This document shows positions 11,182-21,606 of a stretch of 64,000 nucleotides of DNA, piece by piece. Position numbers and translations under genes: made by a program. The notes under the pieces were generated by a model. The model searched no databases and was not told the origin of the DNA. It saw nothing but the letters and a program-made list of their open reading frames with translations. Numbering within the stretch: the first letter of the stretch is position 1; every line of letters begins with the position of its first letter. Origin of the DNA: Pieris napi (lineage: Eukaryota > Arthropoda > Insecta > Lepidoptera > Pieridae); the NCBI RefSeq assembly GCF_905475465.1, contig NC_062256.1, positions 9,805,662 to 9,869,661 of the forward strand, given 5' to 3'.

Positions 11182-12782
11182 TGGTAGGGGAGCCCACGAT
11201 GCTAAATGGGGATTTACTCGAGCGTCGTAGAGACCTATTGGGATGCAAAGCTTAGATAAAAAGAAGAAAAAAATGTTATATGATAAATTCCTTTTCATCG
11301 GTGGGGGAAGCGGCTATAGATAGTTAAATATGTAAAAAAAAACTGTTGCATGGACATCCTCGAGCGCGTCAGATATTGATAGCATCTATGCCCTACGTAT
11401 TTTTAATAATGTACGTATGTTAATCTGATCGTTTGCATGATCCGGGTGGTTGTATTTAAGGGTTGAAAATGAAAAAAAAAAAATTATCGAGCGCGTCAGA
11501 TTTTCTAAGGGAGTGTTAAGTGCACCAAAAAAAAGCTCTCATTCACTAATCTGACGATTTCGATGGGACGCAAACCCACGGCCATTTTCATAATATGCAA
11601 AAAAAAATCGCAATTTTGAAATACTCAAGCGCGTCAGATTAAGATATATGTGGTTCATCTTTATGTTCTAAACGTACTGTCTCATAATCTGACGATTATC
11701 TAGAGGGATTCGCCTGATCTGACAAAAAAAATTTAGAAAAACGATTCACCGAAAGGGCCATTCCTGCAACTTCCCGCTACTTCCATTCCTGGGCGCTTAA
11801 AATTGATATTTTGAGCTCGCTGAGTTCAAAGAAATAACATGTCTATGCATTTGAGCTCTCCCAGCTCGAAAGTCTGATAGAATTTTCATAGAACACTATT
11901 TTTGGAATTTTCAAACCGCAATAACTTTTGAATGGATCAAGCAATTTTCACGCGGTTGGCGGCATTCGACGCAGTTTTATCATCATCATAAGTAATTTTG
12001 CAATTTTAATTGATAGAACCACAAATTTTGGAGTAATCCCGAAAAAACACTTTTTCGGGTTTCTTTCGTTCACGATATCTCTCGAACTAATCAACCGCTT
12101 TTGACGAGCTTGGTGGCGATCGACGTGGTTTTTCAAGCTCAAAGGCGGATTAGTTTTTGAAGTTGATCAATAAAGAAACCATTTTAAAAAAAAATATTTC
12201 TTATTTTTTTAAGAATTTTCAAAATTTCTCAAAATCTATCGCTCCGAATCGGTTCAAATTCACAGGAAATGTAATTTTGAGGGAAATATATAGAACGCCG
12301 TTTAGTAGATTCCGATCGGTTAAAGGAAATGTAGGCATCACGCAGCTGTACGCATTTAACTTTATCGACGATTTTTTGTTATTTCGGCTTGCGGAAATCG
12401 TCAGATTATATATTTTTCATTATTCTTGAATTATTTCCTTCAAAATAAAAAAAAAATTAGCTACGCTCGAGAATGTCGAGATGACGGTTTTTTTTACAAC
12501 TTTGTTGCCCTCCCCATTTTTTCCGTCACTCTCAAATTGTCAGATTAGTGGAATATACACTTTTTAGGATGTAATTAACTCACCCTACCTTAATCTGACG
12601 CGCTCGGGAATTTCTGATGGTCAATTTTTTTTTACTAATCTGATCCTGTCTCCTTCACGGGCGGCCTTATATATGGGCCTCATATTTTGTGGAGGTACTT
12701 AACCGGGTACAAGGTATCCCCCTATATATTAATCTGCCGCGCTTTAGTAAATCCCGAAATCCCCTCTTGGGCTCCCCTACCA
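11182..12782. mobile_element. 1.6-kb non-autonomous TIR DNA transposon
   Basis: The ends are perfect 15-bp terminal inverted repeats, TGGTAGGGGAGCCCA (11182-11196) and its complement (12768-12782). A CTA direct duplication flanks them (11179-11181 and 12783-12785). Inside, a short motif GAGCGCGTCAGAT recurs in the left third (near 11363, 11490, 11630), and its complement AATCTGACGCGCTC or shortened forms recur at about 11545, 11690, 12592 and 12731. There is no transposase-like ORF; the 90-codon frame at 12157-12429 has no domain I recognise. The 3-bp duplication would suit a PIF/Harbinger-type element, but that assignment is a guess. Confidence 0.75.
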
Positions 12783-13096
12783 CTAGCTGACATTTGACTA
12801 TTTAAGAAAGCGTGTAATAACGTTTCGAAGATTATCGTGTACACTGTGCATACAGAGAAAAACCTATCCTATACTACGCCCACAAATATTTTTGGTCAAA
12901 TGTTCAAATGAAATCTAATAAAACGCTCGCTTCTGATATATTACATACGCTGATATATTACATAAGAGCGTTAAACGCGTAAATAAGAGACAATATAAAT
13001 TTTAATTTTTTATTACAAATACTGTTAAATTAATAAATAACTGCTTACTTTCGTACCTAATGTAGTAGGAAATAAAGTGACTCCTCATTTTCTCTG
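12783..13096. other. Short intergenic, probable SUN gene 3' side
   Basis: This AT-rich DNA lies between the TIR transposon and the SUN gene stop codon. It probably contains the SUN gene's 3' UTR. A polyadenylation signal in the minus-strand sense is possible in the T/A-rich stretch at 13000-13050, but I cannot fix a site. Confidence 0.4.
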
Positions 13097-15505
13097 TTAT
13101 TCCAGTTCCACAAGATTATCACCATCATCTCTGATTGAATTAGGCGGTTTTCTGACAAGTTCGCCATGCACTCGAACCCGATACACGCACGTGTAAACTG
13201 TGTGTCCCCAGTTGGAAAATATCCTTATGCGAACTAAGTTAAAGCCCTTCGTGGACGGATGTCGAACTTCGAAATATTGTATAGGTTTTGCATCTTTGTC
13301 GTATTCGAAAGAGCCGAAGTCGTATGGGTATGGGTCGTTACGAAATTCTAATCCCTCCAGTTGAAATAATCGGGGCGCTGAAGATATCTCCCTAGAAGAA
13401 CATATATTATAAGGTATGGTGGATGTGTGGAAACTATGTCATGTTAAACTTTAACAGCTGATATGAACGGGAATTTAGTGTATTTATTATTTTACGTAGT
13501 AGAGTGCTTAACCTATGGAGTTCTACTAAAATTGTAACCTACTATGTACTATATTTATTTTTGATTTTTTTTCTATAATTGTTTATTTTAGTAGGAAATT
13601 AATGAATTTTTTATTTTCATTTTATTTTTTTCTTCTGTTCGATTCCTGTAAAGCATTTAAATGATAATATGTTTTGGTCTGGTATGAAGTACGGAACTAA
13701 ATCTTCACTAAAATAAATTTTAACAACTAAACCAAAGTAATTAGGTACACAAAGACTGAAATAGTGTGTATTGCATATGTCTATTGTTAATTTATTGCAA
13801 TATTTATAATAATACATAATATTTATGTATTGATCAAAATATTATTACTTATACTTTTATAAAACCAACAAAACTTGGAAATATCTTAACTAATTTAATT
13901 TCTTCTGATACCTACTTGGTTGGTGAAATATGAGGTGGGATATGCTCCAAACTGATTCCAGTCACATAAATGGTGCTCAAAAGGCGTATAGTTGCCTCGC
14001 CCTTGGTGCCTTTAAATGCCCAGCATTCTCCTGGCAATGTACCTGGTCGGATGATGGAAGCAGCGCCCAAACACTCGCGACAGAAAGACGCGACTAATAT
14101 ATGGAGAGCCCAACTGACAGGCGACTCGTGTATCATGTATTCTATGGTATTTCCAGTGTCAACCACTTTAGCACCAGCAGTTTCTAATGCATAATCGACT
14201 ATCTGGAAGCAAATGGAAATATGCCTTTGTACGCACATTGATTTTGTGCTTTTCTAAACTATTCTTCGGCATCGCTATTGATATAACGCCGTGTAATACT
14301 TATACTTTGGTAGATAGATAGGTACTCTTTACAATTATTATTAACCTACAATTTTATACGCAGTTTAGTAAAAGCAAGGGCTGTGAAAGTCCTGGATTTA
14401 TCCCGGGAACTAAGAAACTCTACTTATTAAGTAACATGAGGATGCATTTCCATAAAATGTGCCCTTTAGGGGTTTTGAGACTACCTGTCTGTCATAATCG
14501 TGGACATTAAGACTGTGTCTACTCATCCTCGAAGGTTCAAGCGCGTCCCTCGCTCGACCAGCAGCCGCTGCCACAGCGGGCAAGGTTTCCGATATACGCT
14601 CTATTTCGCCTTGCAATTTTTCATGTTTTCGATTTATCTATAAAAGTAATACATTCATTTGTGCCGTCACTAAACATGACTGTGTTTATGACTAATTAAT
14701 TTTTCTAAAATAAAACAAAAACTGATAAAAAGGTAGTGGCCGAGATATCTTATGTTCATACTTCATATTCAGTACTAGATTATTCCTCCTGGGTACCAAA
14801 CCTAACACCCCTTTTATGACTAACATACAAGTCGTAATTGCTAGGAGTAGTGCATTTTTAGAAGAGAATGGCTGTACAAAAATCTCTATCTCCTATACAA
14901 TTAAAGCTAGTATATTGCAAATAGAAATTGGCTGAATATTGTAGAATTATTTGGTAAAGAGGAATATTAGTATTATTCCCACGAGAATGTAAGTGCGTGC
15001 TCCTATTTCACCATGCCTCTTGCTGATAGAGGACAGATCTTTGTTTTTAATTTATTTTATTATTGTTTATTACTTAAGATGTCAAGGTGGTGTAATGGTT
15101 GCAGCTCCTTACAGACTGTGTAAAACAAAAAACTTGGCGATTAAAATGAATGGCGGAGAGTTTATTGCCAGCTCTTTTCTTCCGTTCTACGCCCTTAATT
15201 TGAGAACTGGCAGTAAATGTAAAATTAGAGTTATATATTTCATATATATTAATTTTTTGACGTTCATAAGTGTACATTTTGTTACTTAATTAATAAATGA
15301 TTTTTGAATTAACCTCAGTGAGACCGTATGACAATTGGGTTATGACATCCTTGATATCAGTGAAGTCCCTCTCGATACCGTCTGGTGGGACCCAAAAATG
15401 TGATTGCAGATGAAGTCCAAGTAACATGGAAAGAACCACACAGACAAACGATCTGAAGGCATATCGGCGGAAACAACTGGGTTGTTCGTAGGGTGCGTAA
15501 TGCAT
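13097..15505 (-). CDS. SUN-domain nuclear envelope protein (SPAG4/SUN3-like)
   Basis: Four coding exons on the minus strand: 15314-15505, 14485-14637, 13916-14202 and 13097-13391 (stop TAA at 13097-13099). Phases join in frame to give 308 aa. Residues about 18-36 form one hydrophobic membrane segment; residues about 50-115 are a short, probably helical spacer. The rest is a SUN domain with its signatures RPGTLPGECWAFKG, LEHIPPHISPT and FSNWGHTVYTCVYRVRVHGE. SUN proteins sit in the inner nuclear membrane and bind KASH peptides in the perinuclear space to form the LINC bridge. The short spacer and small size match the SPAG4/SUN3 type, often testis-enriched, rather than the large Klaroid/SUN1-2 type. 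The start at 15505 is the first Met after a possible splice acceptor at 15518/15519, so a further upstream exon is possible. Confidence 0.85.
14976..15310 (+). mobile_element. LINE-like 3' tail repeat, copy A
   Basis: This is the same repeat as 36982-37310. Both start TTCCCACGAGAATGTAAGTG, continue with GTGTAAAACAAAAAA, GGCGATTAAA and TTATTGCCAG, then TTTGAGAACTGGCAGTAAAT, and finish GTACATT(G/T)TGTTAC...AATAAATGATTTT(T)GAATT. The last part matches the end of the LINE at 35050-35580, so it is the 3' tail of a non-LTR element or a SINE borrowing that tail. It fills about half of the SUN gene's first intron. Its end lies at the 5' splice site of SUN exon 1 (intron begins at 15313). Confidence 0.7.
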
Positions 15506-15518
15506 AAGTGTAGAAAAC

Positions 15519-16096
15519 CTGTTTTTTATTTTTATCCTTATTAAAGAAATATTTTTAATGATAACAGTACACCACACTTTGACAATATATAGAAGATAAA
15601 CCAAAGATAATGTAAATCTTTAAAAGATAAACAGAATAGTCTATCGTTTATGAGTTACTTAAAACCTAAGTATACTAACCTAAGTAACTGGCTTACAAAA
15701 ATGTCCGTATGTAATGAAGTACACCATAAAAGCTAACACAGCATGAACAACAATAAAGTAGACTTTATAACATGAAAAAGAAAATAAGCTTAGTCACAAA
15801 AAACATAGATAATATAAAAATATTTAAGATTAACGTGCTATTTTTATTTTGTAAGTTAAGAAGAATACAACGAAACTGCGACAAGGAAAACGGACAAGAT
15901 ATATCGTTAGCTGATGTTTACATTTCTACATACGTGATGATTAGGTACGTATAAAGGAATTCAAACCGAGTACACTTCATCGAAAAGGTGGAGAGAAAAG
16001 CTAAATAAGTTAGGGTACCTTTTTGGGATATTCAAATTTGTTTTATTTAGTAAATGTGGTCAATAAATATTTGTTTTGGAAAGTTTTGAAAAACAA
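15519..16096. other. AT-rich intergenic upstream of the SUN gene
   Basis: This holds the likely upstream region of the SUN gene. No clear promoter motif is readable. The 60-codon frame at 15772-15954 is lysine-rich and AT-driven, and I do not call it a gene. Confidence 0.4.
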
Positions 16097-16708
16097 TCTA
16101 ATATATAAAATTCTCGTGTCACAGTTTTCGTTGCCATACTCCTCCGAAACGGCTTGACCGATTTTGATGAAATTTTTTGTGCTTATCCGGTATCTATGAG
16201 AATCGGCCAACATCTATTTTTCATCCCCCTAAATGTTAGGGGTAGCCCACCGCTAAATTTTATTTTTTATTTTTTAGATAATTTTTTTAATTTCAATTTT
16301 TTTATGATACAGCATTAAAAAATACACACAACCCCTAATTTTCTACGATCAACCCCTATTTTCTAATATATAAAATTCTCGTGTCACAGTTTTCGTTGCC
16401 ATACTCCTCCGAAACGGCTTGACCGATTTTGATGAAATTTTTTGTGCTTATCCGTTATCTATGAGAATCAGCCAACATCTATTTTTCATCCCCCTAAATG
16501 TTAGGGGTAGTCCACCCCTAAATTTTATTTTTTATTTTTTAGACAAATTTTTTAATTTCTATTTTTTTATGATACAGCATTTTTAATTATATTAGATAAC
16601 AGCATTAAAAAATACATACAACCCCTAATTTTCACCCCTCAACGATCAACCCCTATTTTTTATTATAAATGATATACATGGCAAAACGACGTTTGCTGGG
16701 TCAGCTAG
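16097..16708 (+). mobile_element. Non-autonomous Helitron with duplicated 5' part
   Basis: The element starts TCTAATATATAAAATTCTCG (16097) and ends GCTGGGTCAGCTAG (CTAG at 16705-16708). This is the TC...CTAG layout of Helitrons, inserted between A and T. A short GC-rich palindrome (GCTGGGTCAGC) precedes the 3' end. The first roughly 265 bp (16097-16361) are repeated in tandem from 16362, including the block GTTGCCATACTCCTCCGAAA. There is no Rep/helicase ORF, so it depends on an autonomous relative. Confidence 0.85.
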
Positions 16709-16884
16709 TAAGACTAATAAATCAAGACGATTATGAAGGGACATATTAAGCATGTACGGTTTTAGTTAATCACTTATGGACATTAGTAAAGGGGAAAAGT
16801 TTTTGAATGATTTGCTTATAGACTTATGAAATACAAAGTATCTTCATCTTATTGATTATCTTTTCCAAAGCTATAAATTAAAGT

Positions 16885-17083
16885 CAGAGCAGCGTTGGCC
16901 TAGTGGATCCACGTGCGACTCTCATCCCTGAGGTCGTAGGTTCGATCCCCGGCTGTCCACCAATTGTCTTTCTGTCTATGAGCGCATTTACCATTCGATC
17001 GAACGGTGAAGGAAAACATATTGAGGAAACCGGCTTGTCTTAGATCCAAAAAGTCAACGGCGTGCGTCAGGCTCAGGAGGCTG
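16885..17083 (+). repeat. tRNA-derived SINE, copy 3
   Basis: This is a plus-strand copy with the clear head AGAGCAGCGTTGGCCTAGTG and B-box GGTTCGATCCCCGGC. It then carries GAACGGTGAAGGAAAACAT and ends near GGCTCAGGAGGCTG. It lacks the far 3' part seen in copies 2 and 8. The minus-strand open frame through it (16900-17103) is an artefact of the repeat. Confidence 0.8.
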
Positions 17084-17605
17084 TATATGAAATACATATA
17101 CAATAAAACAGTATTGACTCATTACATATTTTATTTCCTTGAAAACGTCTCCATACAAAATTGTGACAATCTATTACAAATAACATGTGGAACTTATTTT
17201 TATCATTGCGGCACTGTGACATGAAAATGAACATATTTATAATTAAATCCATGTTTAATACGTAAGTATCGCAATGGCAATTTTGAAAATTAAGACAGGT
17301 TGAAACTCCAAAACATTTATTGGACTATTTGGTTACGACAAAACACTATCTCTAATGAATATAGATTCAAAGTATTTTTATATACAGATCGGAAAACCCT
17401 TACTTCGTGTTATACGAAGTCGGTTAAAACATCCCCCGGATATAAATTTCCTATGACTGCTTTAATTTATTCAAAACATTAGTTAATAATATAAATTCAC
17501 TTTTATATCATACAGTAGTACTTTTAAATGATTTGAGCGCCACCTAGCGACAGCTGTGTGACTTGAGTCCACTAGAGATAGTTGAATGTGTAACATATCT
17601 ATGAT
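17084..17605. other. Intergenic, eIF3m 3' side
   Basis: This AT-rich DNA lies downstream of the eIF3m stop and probably holds its 3' UTR. No mobile-element end or second gene is visible. Confidence 0.4.
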
Positions 17606-20600
17606 TTAAGCTTTCTGCTGCTGTGCTGCGTACTCCACCTGCGCGGTGGTAACTGATTTCATAGATTCGTGAGCTTGGTTAACGTTGGCACGCCACGCGT
17701 GTAAAACGTCCCGCAGATGTTGCCACTGGGCGGGGCCGAAGGTACGATGCATCGTGCTGGACACGCGGACCATACGTTGCGCTTGATTCACGCGGGCGCG
17801 TACCAGGCGAGTTTTCAGAACTGCAAAATACTTGTGATATAAGTAAAATCTTTAAGGACGGTATTATGACGAAATTGTAAACAAGTGCACACAGAACATT
17901 TCCATCTTTTTCTTTTTTTATATTCACACTTGAAAATATAACAATTATAGATAGCGACAAAGCAAATATGTGGTATGTGTGAATGTAGTCTATATATAAT
18001 AGTTAAAATCGCATAAAATGGTCAAAAGTACACTTTAAACCTTGCTACAAGTAGATTAACTATAATCTTTGTCTCATATATTTCTTGCTTTATCAAGCAG
18101 TCAAGGAGATTGTCATGTTAATAAACATTAATTTTAAAAAAATATTTCTCAATATAAAAGACACATTATCCACCATATTATATGGATTTATGCACATTTA
18201 TTGGCATGCACACGAAGCAAAATACATTCTTACATATGGTTTAAATAAATAATTATGCATGACTGAATTTAAAAGTTAAACTAATACACATTTAAAACAC
18301 TCTCTAGTGAGGTCAACAACTGGTCATAACATCTTTAATGTTATTATTAATAATGAAAGTAAAGCAAATCTGCAACTTACCTTCAATAATAAAGGCTTCT
18401 ACATCTTTCTCGTCAATTTGCAGTTCTGAAGTGATTTCATCAAATGAGAGTTCAGGGTTTGATTCTGCGATCTGCATGAATGATAATATTCTCATCTTTT
18501 TGATGTTCTGCTCATGATTTAGGCCTGAAAATCATAATTATAAAGTGTACGGCAATTTCTATGTGGTTTGTAAAATATAAGGTATTTAGAAATTAATGCA
18601 TTCAAATGCTGACCGTTAACTATTTTAATAAAATAATTGGTAATCCAGTGCTTCAAACACATTATATGTGTATATTGTGAATTTGTGAAAAATACAACAT
18701 TTTAATTGAGATGTAATAGCCATAGAATAGTTGGAATACAGTCAAACAAAAAAGCTAAATTAAATAATAACAGAACATAAAATCATCTGGCAATTACAAA
18801 CAGAAATTTGGCCTCTTGTGACTGGAAATAATCATAAATTTATAAATTACCTTGGGAATGTATAAATTCCTTGTGATTTTCGTAAAACTTTTGGTAACTT
18901 GACAGTTTTTCTGAGACGAAAATGGACAGTAAATCATGAATAACTTCTCCTTCCAAAAAACGTACTGGTTTGAGCTCTAGTAACGGATCCAAAAGGAATG
19001 TGTTGGGGTCTGCCAAAGCAGTTACTATACATTTTATGGCATCTTCTCTTGCATACGAAGCGTTCTCATCTGTGTAAGTGCCTAACAACTCAATCATAAC
19101 TTTTGAGGCCAGTTCACTGAAATAAAATAGAAATCATATGAAATCAATATATATATGATAGTTTCTTAAATTCAAAATACTACAAAAAACTTAAGTAAAT
19201 ATTATGGCATAACATTCTGTATCTAAACTGAATATTTTAAAGGTGAAGTAGCTGTTTGTTTGGCTAAATATGTTTATTTTGGGAACTGTTTGTGTTGATA
19301 TGGCCATTTATCAAGAAAAGCTATGCTATAGTACTACTAAATTAAGATGAATACTCAACTACTCGAAATATCAAAGCGGTGTTAATACCTGTTATTATCT
19401 TTCAAGACTTGATGCAATAATCTATACAGCTTTTGCATTTGCTCACTGGTTGGTGGGCAAGACGCAAACTCCTTTTTGAGTTGTTCAACTCCTTTGAAGA
19501 CATCTCCCACTGCACCAATTCGTGCTGCAAGTTCTATTACATGGTAATAAACATGGTACCGGAGAGGAGAATTGGGCTCCAAATTATTATATAAGCGCCA
19601 CAGACTGAAAGAAACAGATTAATGTCAACATTGTTATGGTAAGAACCTTTATTAATTAATTTAAAAAAGTATCTTAACCTAAACTGTATGAAATGCATCC
19701 TAAAAATTTCTGAATTTATTTTTATTATTAAAAGCTGTACTGCTGCTCAGTGTGACATCTGGATTTTGTGACATATGGGAGACACACTTAGCTCTAAGTC
19801 TCGTATCTGAATCACTCTAAAAACTTCACCATACAATTGAGATCCAAGCCACCAGTTCTTTAAACTTATCTGTAAACTTATGGAATATGCTCACTGATTC
19901 CATATGAATAGCTACCTCTTGAATGTCTGTTAAAAATCTACAGAAACACCTCTTAAAATCATATTCAACAATAGTCACTTGTAATTCATGTATTTTTTGT
20001 CATTCTTTTTTTATTGTATTTTAGAACCTAGCATTAATTGTCATTAATAAAACTTATGGTTAGCTTTTTAGTTATTTTGTATTTTAGATTTTAGTTTAGA
20101 AGTTATATAATTTATCATTGTTACTTGTTTACAATTCTGTTCTTATACACTAATAAGATTATATAACAACTTACGCTTGTAATGAAATTAATCCAAGTTT
20201 AGGTTCTGGAGCTTTACCTAATCTCTGACTAAATGCCACAATAAGATTCTCACCACGTTCTAATGGTATCTGAAATAAATATTAAGTACTTTAATTCTTT
20301 ATTGAATTTAGATTACTAAAACTTTAAAATAAGTTTTTAAAAATTTAATTTGAATAAAGAAATGAAATGATTCTATATTTACATATATTTCTAGTTCTTA
20401 AATCAAGTGTTAAGAAATACTGGTAAAGAAACTCTCTACCGCTCTTTATTACCACAGTTTTTGTTCTAAAAGATGGTAGTCCTATCTACCACCTTTTAGC
20501 TCCATATGCCTTATTAAAGCATCAAATATAATAACAATCAGTTAGGCAGTACGAAATAGCGCTCCTATTACATTATAGTGACCACAAAAGGCATAAAATG

Positions 20601-21043
20601 CAAATAATACTTACAGATACCATTATAGACACAATACTGTTTAGAACTGCTTCAATATCTGCCTCATTGTTTTCTTTAAAACAAATATCACAAACACCAG
20701 TGATTTTGTGTAGATCATCCTCTATACCTTTAGGAGACTTTTCTTCCGAAATTTCTGCACCAAGGTTCTTAAAATACTTCCTTACCTCTAGAGCCTAAAG
20801 TGAAAAAATAATTATCAGTTAACGAAACGTTAACGCTTCAGATGAATACCAAACCTGTTCAAATGCAATGATCAGGTTATCATATGCAACTATCAAATTC
20901 CAGTGTAATTGTTAGCATCGAGGATGAATTAAATGAATGAACACTTAAGTAGTATTGCCGAAAAACTATCGAGGTTATGTTACTTCATGTTAACTTACTT
21001 GATCCTCAAGGGATATATCCATAAATACTGCTGGTCCTTGCAT
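17606..21043 (-). CDS. eIF3m: Translation initiation factor eIF3 subunit M
   Basis: Seven exons on the minus strand: 20999-21043, 20615-20794, 20175-20269, 19389-19604, 18851-19116, 18381-18524 and 17606-17820. All have GT/AG borders and close in frame to 386 aa, the usual length of eIF3m. The N-terminus MQGPAVFMDISLEDQ, the central GTYTDENASYARED, KPVRFLEGEVIHDLL and the C-terminal STMHRTFGPAQWQHL are strongly characteristic of the family. The PCI domain covers roughly residues 200-340. The protein is part of the octameric PCI/MPN core of eIF3, which binds the 40S subunit and helps mRNA recruitment in the cytosol. The gene is head-to-head with ELP4 (563 bp between start codons). One intron (19605-20174) carries a LINE remnant. 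Confidence 0.96.
19745..20010 (+). mobile_element. LINE ORF2 end remnant in eIF3m intron
   Basis: A broken plus-strand frame reads SLNLSVNLWNMLTDSI and, after stops, NLQKHLLKSY. This follows the pattern LWN.LP..I....S...FK..LK..L at the end of insect non-LTR ORF2 proteins. In-frame stops show that it is dead. It lies antisense to eIF3m in the intron between exons 3 and 4. Confidence 0.5.
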
Positions 21044-21606
21044 TTTGGTATATTCCTTTTCACTTTGATAAAAATGCTTTAAATGTATGTATTAACGATT
21101 TAATCACTCCAAAATACATGAAGACGTGGGATACACGATCGTAAAAGCAAAAGCCAAAAGAGCTAATCGTAAATGTCAATTGACATAAGTTGTGAAGACG
21201 TAGCGCGTCAAGCTCACGATTATTGCTGTCAAAGATAATGATCAATGTTGACACAATCATAGAATGAATATGTTAAATTGTTACACGGAAGAACTGGTTC
21301 ATGTATAAACGCGAAACTTTTTTTTAAATACAATGCAAAGTGTATAATGTATAATGTATTGAAGACAGAAGTAATTAATCAATTCAGCATTGACTTCAAA
21401 TAGATCGCTATATTTCAATTATGTAGCTGTCACACTCTACTGTCAGTTTTGAAGTTTTTAATTGCCATTTTGATTTTCGTAAATGAACGTGACATTGGCG
21501 GAATTGTGATTTACACAGATGTCATTATAAATAAAGTGAAGTGAAGTGACTTTCGTAAAAATAGTAAACAAACATTTTTATTAAACCATTGTGCACGTTT
21601 TAAAAA
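21044..21606. promoter_or_regulatory. Divergent promoter region, eIF3m / ELP4
   Basis: Only 563 bp separate the two start codons, which face away from each other. Both transcription start sites must lie here unless non-coding 5' exons are spliced in from elsewhere. I see no TATA box at a convincing distance from either start, which is common for housekeeping genes. A shared bidirectional promoter is an inference from spacing only. Confidence 0.55.

Noticed and set aside
12157..12429. 90-codon plus-strand frame inside the 1.6-kb TIR element
   Set aside because: It has no transposase motif and its composition follows the AT-rich DNA, so it is probably not coding.
13970..14194. 74-codon plus-strand open frame
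   Set aside because: It overlaps the SUN-domain exon 13916-14202, whose minus-strand product has the RPGTLPGECW signature.
16900..16970. tRNA gene at the GGTTCGATCCCCGGC B-box sequences
   Set aside because: The head resembles a tRNA but the cloverleaf cannot be completed, and the same sequence is shared by dispersed SINE copies.
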